A stretch of 64,000 nt of DNA from NCBI RefSeq assembly GCF_035989305.1, contig NZ_CP108514.1, positions 9,094,501 to 9,158,500 of the forward strand, in the 5' to 3' direction. The position numbers were made by a program, and so were the translations under genes. Numbering within the stretch: the stretch's first letter is position 1; every line of letters begins with the position of its first letter. This document shows positions 1 through 9,390 of the stretch, piece after piece. This stretch comes from Streptomyces sp. NBC_01233 (GTDB lineage Bacteria > Actinomycetota > Actinomycetes > Streptomycetales > Streptomycetaceae). The notes under the pieces are model-generated. The model did no database searches and was not told where the DNA came from. It was given only the letters and a program-made list of their open reading frames with translations.

Positions 1-2
1 GC

Positions 3-323
3 GGCCTGGGCTACGTGCCCTGCGACCTCAAGGGCGGCGCCACCGAATGGGGCGAGCCCGTCCTGACCGATGCTCTCGCGGAACTCGAGGACTGCGACGC
101 GATCCTCGCCTCGGGCATGACCCTGGGGAACGGCACCTTTCAGCCGCTGCTCGAGCATGCCGTGGCCACCGACAAGCCCCTGGTCATGTTCGCCCAGACC
201 GGCAGCGCGATCCTGCCGAGGTTCCTCGGGGCCGGGGTAAGTGCCATTTCCGCCGAGCCGTACCCCTTTTTCTGGCTCGACGGCGGTCCCGGAGTCATCC
301 ACCGCTACGGAGGCACCCGGTGA
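3..323 (+). CDS. DUF364-type (Rossmann-like, heavy-metal chelation) protein, 3' part
   Basis: The frame is already open at the window edge, so only the last 106 codons are present; the start lies upstream. The visible part has an alternating beta/alpha pattern and a 'LASGMTLGNGTFQPLL' segment resembling the C-terminal Rossmann-like domain of DUF364 proteins, a family suggested to chelate heavy metals. The stop TGA (321-323) overlaps the GTG start of the next gene by 4 nt, so it is the first visible member of a tightly coupled operon with an ABC importer. Family assignment is from recall of the fold pattern; the exact reaction is unknown. Confidence 0.6.
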   Translation, partial: GLGYVPCDLKGGATEWGEPVLTDALAELEDCDAILASGMTLGNGTFQPLLEHAVATDKPLVMFAQTGSAILPRFLGAGVSAISAEPYPFFWLDGGPGVIHRYGGTR

Positions 324-1441
324 CCACCGCACCCCCGTTGCACCGCCCGCCGACCCGCAGCGCGAACCCTGAACTGCTGACGCTGATCGGCCGCACCCCG
401 CTCGCCCGGATCCGCACGGAACTGCCCTACGCACACCCCGGCTTCTGGGCCAAGCTCGAATGCCTGGGCGCCGGCGGAATGAAGGCCCGGTCCGCCGTGT
501 CCATGCTGCGCGGCGCCCGACAGCGCGGCGAACTCCGCCCGGGCGCCACCGTGGTCGAATCCACCTCCGGGACCCTGGGCATCGGGCTGGCCCTCGCCGG
601 GCAGGCGCTCGGACACCCGGTCGTGCTGGTCGGCGACCGCGAACTCGAACCGTCCATGCGGCAGCTGCTGCGGACGTACGGCGCGCAGCTGGAACTGGTG
701 GAGCGGCCCGCGGCAGAAGGCGGCTGGCAGGCCGCCCGGATCGCACGGCTGCACGAGGTCCTGGCCTCGACACCGAACGCCTACTGGCCCGACCAGTACA
801 ACAACCCCGACAACGCCGCCGGATACCTCTCCATGGCGGCCGAACTCTGTGAGCAGATCGAGCACCTGGACGTGCTGGTGTGCAGCGTCGGCACCGGCGG
901 ACACAGCGCCGGCCTCATCGGCCCGCTGCGCCGCCGCTGGCCGCGGCTGAAGGTGATCGGCGTCGACTCCATCGGCTCCGCCATCTTCGGCCAGCCCGCC
1001 CGGCCCCGCTTGATGCGCGGGCTCGGCAGCAGCATCCACCCGCGCAACGTCTCCCACCACGCCTTCGACGAGGTCCACTGGGTGGGCCCCGCCGAAGCCG
1101 TCGACGCCTGCCGCAGGCTCGCCCGTACCAGTTTCGTCAGCGGCGGCTGGAGCACCGGCGCCGTCGCCCTGGTCTCCGCATGGGCCGCCCGCGTCGAGAC
1201 GGGAGCGGTCGTCGCGACGGTCTTCCCCGACGGACCGCACCGCTACCTCGGCACCGTTTATGACGACGACTACTGCCACGCGCACGGCCTCGACCGAGCC
1301 GAACTCGCCGTCCGTCCCGTGGAGATTCCACACCCGCACGCGGTCGAGGCCATCGGCTGGACCCGCTGCCGCACCGTCGTCGACCCGCTCGCGGCGAGCC
1401 GTCCGCTCCTGCCCGCACCGGCCCGGGAAGGTGCCGCATGA
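320..1441 (+). CDS. PLP-dependent cysteine synthase family enzyme
   Basis: A 373-aa fold-type II PLP enzyme. The family motif IGRTPLARI is near residue 23, the Schiff-base lysine is in GGMKAR (K55), the substrate loop is STSGTLGIGL (usual form TSGNTG; the Asn is Thr here) and the phosphate loop GTGGHSAG starts at 191. Family members make cysteine or beta-substituted alanines, such as 2,3-diaminopropionate in SbnA-type metallophore pathways. The GTG at 320 was chosen because it overlaps the previous stop (GTGA) and begins just before the conserved N-terminus; a longer frame to 47 is antisense-like extension. In this operon it probably makes an amino-acid building block (inference). Confidence 0.85.
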   Translation: MTTAPPLHRPPTRSANPELLTLIGRTPLARIRTELPYAHPGFWAKLECLGAGGMKARSAVSMLRGARQRGELRPGATVVESTSGTLGIGLALAGQALGHPVVLVGDRELEPSMRQLLRTYGAQLELVERPAAEGGWQAARIARLHEVLASTPNAYWPDQYNNPDNAAGYLSMAAELCEQIEHLDVLVCSVGTGGHSAGLIGPLRRRWPRLKVIGVDSIGSAIFGQPARPRLMRGLGSSIHPRNVSHHAFDEVHWVGPAEAVDACRRLARTSFVSGGWSTGAVALVSAWAARVETGAVVATVFPDGPHRYLGTVYDDDYCHAHGLDRAELAVRPVEIPHPHAVEAIGWTRCRTVVDPLAASRPLLPAPAREGAA

Positions 1442-2496
1442 GACTGACATGGCACACCACGGAGCTGGAACTGGCCGAGCCGCTGCGCATCTCCCGCTCC
1501 GTGATGGTCCGCCGCGACGCCGTCTGGATCTCGATCGAGCACGGCGGGCTGACCGGATGGGGCGAGGTGGTCAGCAGCGACTACCTCGGCCTGCCCACCC
1601 CCCGCATCGTCCGGCACCTCACCATGGTGCGAGCCGGCATCGAGCGTCTGCCGGACCCCGAGACCGCGTGGGACGAACACGTCACCGAATCGCTACCCGG
1701 CTTGTCGGAGCTGCCGGCAGGTGTGCTCGCCGGGGTGGAGGCGGCTCTGCTCGACCTGGTCGGCAAACGGGCCGGCCGCCCCGCCCACCAGATGCTGGGC
1801 GCACACACCGCGCCGGCCGTGCAGACCGCCCGTACGATCGGCATCGTCGCGCCCGTACAGGCGGCCGCACAGGCCGCCCGCCTCGCCCTCGCCGGCTTCA
1901 CCGTGCTCAAGATCAAGGCCGGATCGCCCGATCCGGCGGAGGACCTCGCCCGGGTGCGCGCGGTACAGGTCGGAGCCCCAGCGGTAAGCCTGCTCCTCGA
2001 CCCCAACGGAGCATGGACCGAGCGCCAGGCAATCGACCTGCTGCCGCGCTTCGCCGAACTCGGCATCACCGCTGTTGAACAGCCCATCGCGCCGGGCAGC
2101 CCCGACTCCCTCGCCCGCGTGGCGAAGGAATCCCCGGTCCCCGTCATCGCCGACGAAGACGCCGTCTCCTACGAGGACGCCGTCGCGCTCGCCGGACTGG
2201 TCCACGGAGTCAACGTCAAACTCGCCAAATGCGGCGGGGTCCGCGCCGCCCTGCGCATCCACGACGCCCTGCGCGGCAGCGGCACCGACCTCATGCTCGG
2301 CTGCCTCACCGCCAGCTCGCTTGGCATCGCCCCGGCCGTCCACCTCGCCGACCGGGCCCGCTGGGTCGACCTCGACGGGCACCTGCTGCTCGCCGACGAC
2401 CCCTGGACGGGCATCGACGGCGCCGACGGCACCGTACGGGCCGCCGACCGAGCAGGCCTCGGAGTCAGGCGCACCCACATGGCGGTCGTGCGGTGA
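1438..2496 (+). CDS. Mandelate racemase/enolase-superfamily enzyme, dipeptide-epimerase-like
   Basis: 352 aa. It has the hallmarks of the muconate-lactonizing/dipeptide epimerase subgroup: the LKIKAG lysine pair (about 158/160), metal ligands in LLDPNG (D188), EQP (E214) and ADED (D239), the second catalytic lysine in NVKLAKCGG (about 261), and a C-terminal DLDGHLLL segment typical of L-Ala-D/L-Glu epimerases. Such enzymes epimerise the alpha carbon of dipeptides or N-acyl amino acids. ATGA overlaps join it to the PLP enzyme and the MFS gene. It could set stereochemistry in the product of this operon (inference); substrate unknown. Confidence 0.85.
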   Translation: MRLTWHTTELELAEPLRISRSVMVRRDAVWISIEHGGLTGWGEVVSSDYLGLPTPRIVRHLTMVRAGIERLPDPETAWDEHVTESLPGLSELPAGVLAGVEAALLDLVGKRAGRPAHQMLGAHTAPAVQTARTIGIVAPVQAAAQAARLALAGFTVLKIKAGSPDPAEDLARVRAVQVGAPAVSLLLDPNGAWTERQAIDLLPRFAELGITAVEQPIAPGSPDSLARVAKESPVPVIADEDAVSYEDAVALAGLVHGVNVKLAKCGGVRAALRIHDALRGSGTDLMLGCLTASSLGIAPAVHLADRARWVDLDGHLLLADDPWTGIDGADGTVRAADRAGLGVRRTHMAVVR

Positions 2497-3767
2497 AGAT
2501 CGTCAGCTCGATGCGGGGCTTCCCGCTCGCCGTACGCCTCCTCCTGGTCAACCAGCTCGGCGTCAACACCGGCTTCTACCTGCTCATCCCGTATCTCGCC
2601 ACCCACCTCACCGACGATCTGGGGCTGTCGGCCGCTGTCGTCGGTATCGTCCTCGGCCTGCGTAACCTCAGCCAGCAGGGCCTTTTCCTGATCGGCGGTT
2701 CCGCCGCCGACCGGCTCGGCGCCCGCGGCGTGATCATCGGGGGCTGCGCCCTGCGTACGCTGGGATTCGGCCTGTTCGCCCTCGGCGACAGCCTGCCGCT
2801 GCTGCTCGCCGCGTCCATACTCAGCGGGCTCGCGGGGGCTCTCTTCAACCCCGCCGTACGGACCTACGTCGCCCAGGAGGCGGGGGCGCGCAAGGCCGAG
2901 GCGTTCGCGCTCTTCAATGTCTTCGCCACCACCGGGGCGCTGCTCGGCCCGCTGCTCGGCACCCTGCTGCTGCTCGTGGACTTCCGGGCCGCCGCCGTCA
3001 CGGCGGCCGGTGTGTTCGCCGTCCTCACCCTTGCGCAGCTGCTGGTCCTGCCCGCCCACAAGGTCCCGGCCCCCGACACCGGGGTGCTCGGCGACTGGCG
3101 GGAAGTCGCGGGCAACCGCCGCTTCCTGGTGTTCTCCTGCGCCATGGTCGGCATGTACGGCCTGGAGAACCAGCTCTATCTGCTGTTGCCCCGAGCGGCC
3201 ACCGAAGCCTCCGGTTGGAGCGGCTCGGTCGGCCTGCTGTTCCTCGCCGGGACCGTCGCCAACCTGCTGTTCCAGCTGCGCATCACCCGCGCCCTGAAAG
3301 CCCGGGGGAGCAGCGGCCGCTGGATAGCCACCGGCCTGGGCGTCATGGGCCTCGGATTCCTGCCCCCGATGCTCGTGGCGGGCTCCGCCACCGCCCACGC
3401 CCTGCACCTCCTGCCGGTGCTCGCCGGGTCCCTGCTGCTGCACCTCGGTGTGATGGTCGCGCAGCCCTTCGTGATGGAGCTGATACCGGCCTTCGGGCGC
3501 GCGAACCTGACCGGGACGTTCTACGGCCTCTTCTACGCGGTCTCCGGGGTCGCGGCCGCGGCTGGCAGCGCGGCCATCGGCTGGTCCATGGACACCGCCG
3601 GCGACACCGGCCTGACCTGGCTGCCCTACGGCTGCTGCCTCGCCCTCGGCCTGGTCTCGGCAGCGGCCGTCGCACACCTCCAGCGCCAAGGAGTGCTGCC
3701 CCTGGGGCAGGCACCTCATCCGACGGCCCCGGCCTCCGCCGACCGGCCCCGAAGCGAGATCCGATGA
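2493..3767 (+). CDS. MFS transporter, candidate exporter
   Basis: 424 aa from the GTG that overlaps the previous stop by 4 nt. It has about 12 hydrophobic segments, a motif-A-like loop after TM2 (GGSAADRLGARG) and the duplicated 6+6 architecture with a central loop near residue 190. Placed between biosynthetic genes and an ABC importer, it is most simply the exporter of the compound made here, as in many metallophore loci (inference). No substrate-specific motif is recognised. The long C-terminal tail after the last helix is polar. Confidence 0.85.
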   Translation: MKIVSSMRGFPLAVRLLLVNQLGVNTGFYLLIPYLATHLTDDLGLSAAVVGIVLGLRNLSQQGLFLIGGSAADRLGARGVIIGGCALRTLGFGLFALGDSLPLLLAASILSGLAGALFNPAVRTYVAQEAGARKAEAFALFNVFATTGALLGPLLGTLLLLVDFRAAAVTAAGVFAVLTLAQLLVLPAHKVPAPDTGVLGDWREVAGNRRFLVFSCAMVGMYGLENQLYLLLPRAATEASGWSGSVGLLFLAGTVANLLFQLRITRALKARGSSGRWIATGLGVMGLGFLPPMLVAGSATAHALHLLPVLAGSLLLHLGVMVAQPFVMELIPAFGRANLTGTFYGLFYAVSGVAAAAGSAAIGWSMDTAGDTGLTWLPYGCCLALGLVSAAAVAHLQRQGVLPLGQAPHPTAPASADRPRSEIR

Positions 3768-4582
3768 CAGAGACGACCAGCGGCAACCTGCTCACCGACC
3801 ACCCCGAGCTCTACGAAGAGCGATTCCCCGACCCCGAACGGCTCGCCGCCCGCTGGACCGAGAACGTACTGGCCCTCCACGGCGCCGGACCCCGAGTCCT
3901 CGACATCGGCTGCGGCACCGGGCGTGACGCCGCCTGGCTGCACCGGGCCGGCCGCGAAGTCACCGGCATCGACACCTCCGAGGCCATGCTGGCCCACGCG
4001 GCCACGCACCATCCGGGCCCCGGCTACCACCCGGCCGACATGCGCGACTTCGACCTCGGAGCGACGTTCGACGCGATCGTCTGCCTGGACAGCGCCCTGC
4101 TCTACTGCCACACCAACGAGGACCTCGCCTCCTTCCTGGCCCGCTGCCGCGCCCACCTCACCCCCGGGGGACTGCTCGTCGCCGAAATGCGCAACGGCGC
4201 CTTCTTCCTCGGCAACACCGAACTCCTCGAAGGCCCGCGCACCGCCTCCTTCGCCTGGCGCGGCACCACGTACACCTCCCACACCACCCTGTGGATCGAT
4301 CACGGCGCGCAACTCCTGCGCCGCCGGAGAATCTGGACCGCCGACGACGGCTGCCCACAGGAGGAGCAGCGCTCCGCCTGGAGGCTCCTCTTCCCGCAGG
4401 AACTCCGGCACTTCCTCACCGCCGCCGGGTTCGAGGTCCTCGCGCTGCACGACGGACCCGGCCCCCGCACCGAACCGCCGTGGAGCGAAGGCGAGGCCCC
4501 GCACGGGACCACGAGTTCCGACCGCCTCCACCTCATCGCCCGGCTCAAGCCCCACCTCAGCAACGGAGACGTCCCCGCATGA
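3764..4582 (+). CDS. Class I SAM-dependent methyltransferase
   Basis: 272 aa. Motif I VLDIGCGTGRDAAWL is near residue 45, with the acidic loop VTGIDTSEAMLAHA and post-motif segments typical of small-molecule class I methyltransferases; the C-terminal half is the variable substrate-binding region. The ATG at 3764 overlaps the MFS stop (ATGA) and the stop overlaps the next ATG. Within the operon it is probably a tailoring enzyme (inference). Confidence 0.85.
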   Translation: MTETTSGNLLTDHPELYEERFPDPERLAARWTENVLALHGAGPRVLDIGCGTGRDAAWLHRAGREVTGIDTSEAMLAHAATHHPGPGYHPADMRDFDLGATFDAIVCLDSALLYCHTNEDLASFLARCRAHLTPGGLLVAEMRNGAFFLGNTELLEGPRTASFAWRGTTYTSHTTLWIDHGAQLLRRRRIWTADDGCPQEEQRSAWRLLFPQELRHFLTAAGFEVLALHDGPGPRTEPPWSEGEAPHGTTSSDRLHLIARLKPHLSNGDVPA

Positions 4583-6144
4583 ACGACGCCCGCTCCAGCC
4601 TCGCCCGCAGAGGCTTCCTCATCGCCACGGGCGCCACCGCCCTCGCCTTCACCGCGGCCTGCGGCACCGGTGCCACCACCCCGGATGCCAAGAACGCCGC
4701 CGAGGGAGCTCCCAAGCAGGGCGGCCGGCTGCGCGCCGCGTTCGCCGGCGGTGGCGCGGGCGAGACCCTCGACCCGCACGCCGCCAACCTGTTCGTGGAC
4801 GCCGCCCGCGCGAAGGCGCTCTTCGACAAGCTCGCCGACTTCGGGGCCGACCTCGCTGCCGTCCCCAGGCTCGCCGAGCGCTGGGAGCCCAACGACGCCC
4901 TCGACACGTGGCGCATCACCGTGCGCAAGGCCGCCTTCCACGACGGCCGCCCGGTCACCGCCGAGGACGTCCTCCACAGCTACCGCCGCATCGCCGATCC
5001 CAAGGGGACCTTCCGGGCCAAGGCATCCCTGGAGCCTATCGACCTCGACGCGAGCCGGGCGGTGGACGCCTCCACCGTCGAGTTCAAGCTCAAGCGCCCG
5101 TACGCCGAATTCCCCAACGTCCTAGCGGCCTTCGGCGCGTACATCGTGCCCAAGGACGCCACCGCCTTCGACAAGCCCGTCGGCTCCGGACCGTTCAGCT
5201 TCGTCTCCTTCAAGCCGGGCAGCTCCCTGGTCGTCAAGCGCAACGACGCCTACTGGGAGGGCGCCCCACACCTCGACGAGCTCGAATTCGTCATCGCTTC
5301 CGAGGAGTCGGCCCGCGTCAGCGCCCTGCTCGGCGGCCAGGTCGAGTACGCCCACGAACTGAACCCGGCCACCGCCCGCACCCACGAGGGCAAGGGCAGG
5401 ATCGACATCGTCCGCCTCCCGGGCAGCGCGATGCAGGGCTTCGTCATGAAGACCGACCGCCCGCCCTTCAACGACCCCCGGGTCCGCCAGGCCTTCTTCC
5501 TCATCGCCGACCGCAAGGAACTCGTCGACGGCGCCCTCTCCGGCGCCGGAGAGATCGGCAACGACCTCTTCGGCAAGGGCTACCAGTACTACCCGAGCAG
5601 CCTGCCGCAGCGCACTCAAGACCTCGAAAAGGCCCGTGCGCTCCTCAAGGAGGCCGGGGCCGAGGGCCTCAAGGTCACCCTCGACACCGCCCCCGCCGCC
5701 ACCGGATTCGTGGAGGCGGCAGGCATCTTCAAGGAGCAGGCCGCCAAGGCCGGCGTCACCGTCGAGGTCAAGGTCGGCAACAAGGACACTTACTGGAAGG
5801 ACATCCTCGACAACGGCACCTTCGCCTCCTACCGGTCCGGCGCCATGCCCATCGAGTCCCACATCTCCCAGAGGCTGCTGACCGGCTCCACCACGAACGC
5901 CACCAAGTGGCAGCAGAAGGACTTCGACGACCTGTACCAGCAGGCCCAGTCCACCTCCGATGTCACGCAGCGCGGTGCTCTGTACGAGCGTATGCAGCGC
6001 CGCCTGTACGACGAGGGCGGGTTCCTGATCTGGGGCTTCGCCGACTGGATCGTGGCCACGGCGCCGAAGGTCTGCGGAGTGTCCAAGACCGCCCCCGCCA
6101 ACACCCTGGACTGGGCCCGCTTCGACAAGATCTGGCTCGCGTGA
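4579..6144 (+). CDS. ABC transporter substrate-binding lipoprotein, peptide/nickel type
   Basis: 521 aa. The N-terminus has a twin arginine (RRGFL, residues 10-14), a hydrophobic core and a lipobox ending at C28 (FTAAC), so it is an anchored lipoprotein that may use Tat. The body matches the SBP family 5 pattern: an N-terminal 'TLDPHAANLF' segment, 'FHDGRPVTAEDVLHSYRR', and a C-terminal dimension with 'RQAFFLIADRKELVDG'. Family 5 members bind oligopeptides, nickel chelates or metallophores. Its linkage to biosynthetic genes suggests it captures the product of the operon, possibly metal-loaded (inference). Confidence 0.9.
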   Translation: MNDARSSLARRGFLIATGATALAFTAACGTGATTPDAKNAAEGAPKQGGRLRAAFAGGGAGETLDPHAANLFVDAARAKALFDKLADFGADLAAVPRLAERWEPNDALDTWRITVRKAAFHDGRPVTAEDVLHSYRRIADPKGTFRAKASLEPIDLDASRAVDASTVEFKLKRPYAEFPNVLAAFGAYIVPKDATAFDKPVGSGPFSFVSFKPGSSLVVKRNDAYWEGAPHLDELEFVIASEESARVSALLGGQVEYAHELNPATARTHEGKGRIDIVRLPGSAMQGFVMKTDRPPFNDPRVRQAFFLIADRKELVDGALSGAGEIGNDLFGKGYQYYPSSLPQRTQDLEKARALLKEAGAEGLKVTLDTAPAATGFVEAAGIFKEQAAKAGVTVEVKVGNKDTYWKDILDNGTFASYRSGAMPIESHISQRLLTGSTTNATKWQQKDFDDLYQQAQSTSDVTQRGALYERMQRRLYDEGGFLIWGFADWIVATAPKVCGVSKTAPANTLDWARFDKIWLA

Positions 6145-7088
6145 CACCTCACCTGTCATGGATCGGCCGCCGCCTGCTCCTCGGCCTGGGGCAGACGGCG
6201 GCCGTCGTCCTGTTCATCTTCGCCCTCACCGAGGCGCTCCCTGGGGACGCCGCCGTCGCCCTCGCCGGAGACCAGCCCGACCCCGCCCGCATCGACCGCA
6301 TCCGCGAGACGATGGGCCTGGACCGCCCGGCCGCCGCACGCCTCACCGACTGGGTCGTCAGCCTCCTGCACGGCGACCTCGGCACCTCCCTGATCAGCGG
6401 ACGGCCCGTCACCGGCTACCTGACCGCCGGACTCGGCCCCACCCTCCTCCTCGCCACAGCCACCCTCACCCTGCTCACCCCGCTCTCCGTCGGGCTCGGC
6501 GTCCTGGCCGCCCGCCGCGAGGGCGGCCCGCTCGACCGGACCGTCAGCGCCCTGACCCTCGCCGTGCACGCCGTGCCCGAATTCGCCGTCGGGGTCCTGC
6601 TCGCCACGCTCTTCGGACTGTGGCTGGGCTGGCTGCCGCCCACCGCCGTCGGCGCCGACCCCTTCACGCAGCCAGCCGTCCTGATCCTGCCCGTCGTCGT
6701 CCTGCTGTCGCGGCCCGTGTGCACCATCAGCCGACTGGTGCGCGCCGGGATGATCGAGGCGATGGCCTCACCGTACGTCGCCCAGGCCCGCCGCTACGGG
6801 GTCTCAGGCACCCGAATCACCTGGACACACGCCCTGCCCAACGCGATCGCCCCTGCCACCCAGCAACTGGCCCGTACCTGCGACTGGCTCCTCAGCGGAG
6901 TGATCGTCGTGGAGGCACTCTTCGTGATCCCGGGCCTCGGCACCGTACTCATCGAGGCCGTCGCCGCCCGCGACATCCCGGTCGTCCAGGGCATGGCCGT
7001 GGTCTTCGGCATCGTCACCGTCCTGGTCAACCTAGCAGCCGACCTTGCTGCCCGCCGCTTCGCGCCCCGGTCCGAGGTGGCGGCATGA
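6141..7088 (+). CDS. ABC transporter permease, DppB/NikB type
   Basis: 315 aa starting at the GTG overlapping the lipoprotein stop. It has an N-terminal membrane helix, an extracytoplasmic loop with 'MGLDRPAAARLTDWVVSLLHG', then about five helices. The EAA-like loop for ATPase contact is at 'ASPYVAQARRYGV' followed by 'ALPNAIAPATQQLA'. This is the standard first permease of dipeptide/nickel importers. Confidence 0.9.
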   Translation: MTPHLSWIGRRLLLGLGQTAAVVLFIFALTEALPGDAAVALAGDQPDPARIDRIRETMGLDRPAAARLTDWVVSLLHGDLGTSLISGRPVTGYLTAGLGPTLLLATATLTLLTPLSVGLGVLAARREGGPLDRTVSALTLAVHAVPEFAVGVLLATLFGLWLGWLPPTAVGADPFTQPAVLILPVVVLLSRPVCTISRLVRAGMIEAMASPYVAQARRYGVSGTRITWTHALPNAIAPATQQLARTCDWLLSGVIVVEALFVIPGLGTVLIEAVAARDIPVVQGMAVVFGIVTVLVNLAADLAARRFAPRSEVAA

Positions 7089-7894
7089 AGCAGAAGCCGG
7101 CACGGTCCCTCCTCGCCCTCGGACTGATCGTCCTGCCCGTCGCCCTCGCGCTGGCCGGGCCGTTCGTGGCGGGCTCTGCCGGCCCCCGCTCGGTCTCCTT
7201 CGCCTCCGGCGACGGGCACTGGCTCGGTACCGACTTCAGCGGCCGCGATGTCTGGCAACAGGTGCTCCTCGGAGGCCGCTCTGTCGTGCTCGTGGCGATC
7301 GCAGCCACCGCCCTCGCTTACCTCGTCGCCATCCCGCTGGGACTCGCCGCGGCCCTCACCCGCCGCACCTGGCTGGAGGAAGCGCTGATGCGGCCCCTGG
7401 ACGTGGTCATCGCGGTCCCCTCGCTCCTGCTGGTGCTGCTCGTTGCGGCCACCCTCACGCCGGGACCCGTCGGACTGACCGTCCTGGTCGGGCTGGCCGC
7501 CGTACCCGACGCCGCCCGCGTCGTGCACGCGGCGGCCGCCGAGATCTCCTCCCGGCCCGCCGTGGAAGCGCTGCGCATGCAGGGCGAGTCCTGGTGGCGT
7601 ACCGCCATCGGGTACGTGGCCCGCTCCATGCGCCGCACCCTCGCCGCCGACGCCGGGATCCGGCTGACCGGAGCCCTCTACCTGGTCGCGACTGCCGCCT
7701 TCCTCGGCGTGGGCGTCCAGCCGGACGCCGCCGACTGGGCGGTCATGGTCGACCGCAACCGCACTGGGCTGTTCCTCCAGCCCTGGGCCGTGGTCGTACC
7801 CGCCCTGCTCATCGCGGCTCTCTCGATGGGCACCAACCTCCTCTTCGACGCCGCCCTCCAACGGCACACCCCCCGGAAGGGAACGACGCGATGA
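7085..7894 (+). CDS. ABC transporter permease, DppC/NikC type
   Basis: 269 aa. It has a short N-terminal helix, the motif 'HWLGTDFSGRDVWQQVLLGG' characteristic of DppC proteins, about five further helices and an EAA loop with 'ALRMQGESWWRTAIGYV'. The ATG overlaps the DppB-type stop by 4 nt and the stop overlaps the ATPase start. It forms the heterodimeric membrane pore with the upstream permease. Confidence 0.9.
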   Translation: MKQKPARSLLALGLIVLPVALALAGPFVAGSAGPRSVSFASGDGHWLGTDFSGRDVWQQVLLGGRSVVLVAIAATALAYLVAIPLGLAAALTRRTWLEEALMRPLDVVIAVPSLLLVLLVAATLTPGPVGLTVLVGLAAVPDAARVVHAAAAEISSRPAVEALRMQGESWWRTAIGYVARSMRRTLAADAGIRLTGALYLVATAAFLGVGVQPDAADWAVMVDRNRTGLFLQPWAVVVPALLIAALSMGTNLLFDAALQRHTPRKGTTR

Positions 7895-9390
7895 CCCTCG
7901 TCGCACACGTGCGGGACCTGCGCGTGGAGATCGACGGCCGGCCGATCGTGGACGGCGTGAGCCTCGCCGCCCAGGCGGGCAGGATCACCGCCGTCATCGG
8001 CCCGTCGGGCAGCGGCAAGACCACCACCGGCCTCGCCCTCCTCGGCGAGTACCCGGCCGGCGCCGTCGTCGACGGCGAGGTCCACACCCCCGCGGGCCCG
8101 GTCGGATACATCCCCCAGCACCCGGCGTCGGTCCTCAACCCCGCCCGTCGGGTGGGCGCGCTCCTCGCCGACATCGCCGCCCGACAGCGAGGAGACAGGC
8201 TCGAACGCAGGCGCCGCGTCGACGAGGCCTTGCACCTCGCTCAGATCCCGGATCCGGAGGCCACGCTGCGCCGCTTTCCCCACCAGCTCTCCGGCGGACA
8301 GCAGCAGCGGGTCGTCTTGGCTCAGGCATTGCTGCTGGGCGCCCGGGTCATCGTCGCCGACGAACCCACCACCGGGCAGGACGCGCTCACCAAACAGGGT
8401 GTCGTGGCGGAGCTGGCGGCCGTGGCCGCACGGGGCATCGCCGTCGTCCTCCTCAGCCACGACCTGGACGTCGTAGGGGAGCTGGCCGACGAGGTCGTGG
8501 AGATGCGGAACGGACGCGTCGTGAACCGTGGACCCGCCTCGTCGGTCCTGGAGGTTCTCGAACCGGAGCAGCTGAGCGCCGCGCGAACGCCACGCACCCG
8601 CGGCCCGATGCGTTTGGAGACGCGGAGCCTGACCGCACGGCACCGCACCGCGCGTGGAGCCGTCGAGGTGCTGAGCGGCATCGGGGTCTCAGTCGCGGCG
8701 GGGGAGTGCCTGGCGCTCGTCGGCCGTTCCGGCAGCGGCAAGACCACGCTGGGACGCTGCCTGGCCGGACTGCACTGCACGTACGAGGGCACGGTCCTGC
8801 TCGACGGGACGCCGCTGCCGCGCAGCCTGCGCTCCCGTCGGCGGGCAGAACTGGCCGCCGTGCAGTACGTGTTCCAGGATGCGAAGGCCGCCTTCGACGA
8901 GCACCGGCCGGTCCTCGACCAAGTCGCCCGCAGCGCCGTACGGCTACGAGGCGCCGCCCCGGGGGAAGCGCGCCGTGCTGCCTTGAGAACCCTCGGCGAG
9001 TTCGGCCTCGGCGAGACCCTTGCCGGGCGCCGCCCGGGCGAGCTCTCCGGCGGCGAACTCCAGCGCGCGGCGCTGGCCCGGGCCTTGCTGGCCGGGCCGC
9101 AGGTCCTCATCTGCGACGAGATCACCTCCGGCCTCGACCCGGCCACGCGGACCACGATCCTCGACGCCCTCGCCCGCCTCAGGGAACGAGCCGAACTCAG
9201 CCTGGTGTTCATCACCCACGACATCGCGGCCGCCGACGCCCTCGCGGACCGGATCGCAGTCCTCGACTCCGGGCGCATCGTCGAGGCCGGCCCGGCCCGT
9301 GAACTGATCGAGACGCCGCGGCACGCCATCACCAAGGAGCTGCTGTCGGCCTCACTGGCAACGCTGCCAGGCAGCCCCCCGGGATGCTGA
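7891..9390 (+). CDS. Fused double ABC ATPase (DppD-DppF type)
   Basis: 499 aa with two complete nucleotide-binding domains in one chain. Domain 1 has Walker A GPSGSGKTT, signature LSGGQQQR and Walker B VIVADEPTT; domain 2 (from about residue 240) has Walker A GRSGSGKTT, signature LSGGELQR and Walker B VLICDEITSGLD. Oligopeptide/nickel importers usually have two separate ATPase genes; here they are fused, so one polypeptide powers the two permeases. It is the last gene of the coupled operon: the next gene starts 278 nt downstream. Confidence 0.92.
   Translation: MTLVAHVRDLRVEIDGRPIVDGVSLAAQAGRITAVIGPSGSGKTTTGLALLGEYPAGAVVDGEVHTPAGPVGYIPQHPASVLNPARRVGALLADIAARQRGDRLERRRRVDEALHLAQIPDPEATLRRFPHQLSGGQQQRVVLAQALLLGARVIVADEPTTGQDALTKQGVVAELAAVAARGIAVVLLSHDLDVVGELADEVVEMRNGRVVNRGPASSVLEVLEPEQLSAARTPRTRGPMRLETRSLTARHRTARGAVEVLSGIGVSVAAGECLALVGRSGSGKTTLGRCLAGLHCTYEGTVLLDGTPLPRSLRSRRRAELAAVQYVFQDAKAAFDEHRPVLDQVARSAVRLRGAAPGEARRAALRTLGEFGLGETLAGRRPGELSGGELQRAALARALLAGPQVLICDEITSGLDPATRTTILDALARLRERAELSLVFITHDIAAADALADRIAVLDSGRIVEAGPARELIETPRHAITKELLSASLATLPGSPPGC

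Noticed and set aside
3..9390. EDDS (ethylenediamine-disuccinate) zincophore cluster
   Set aside because: An SbnB-like dehydrogenase and a lyase would be expected; instead there are an epimerase and a methyltransferase. Upstream genes are not visible, so it remains only a distant alternative.
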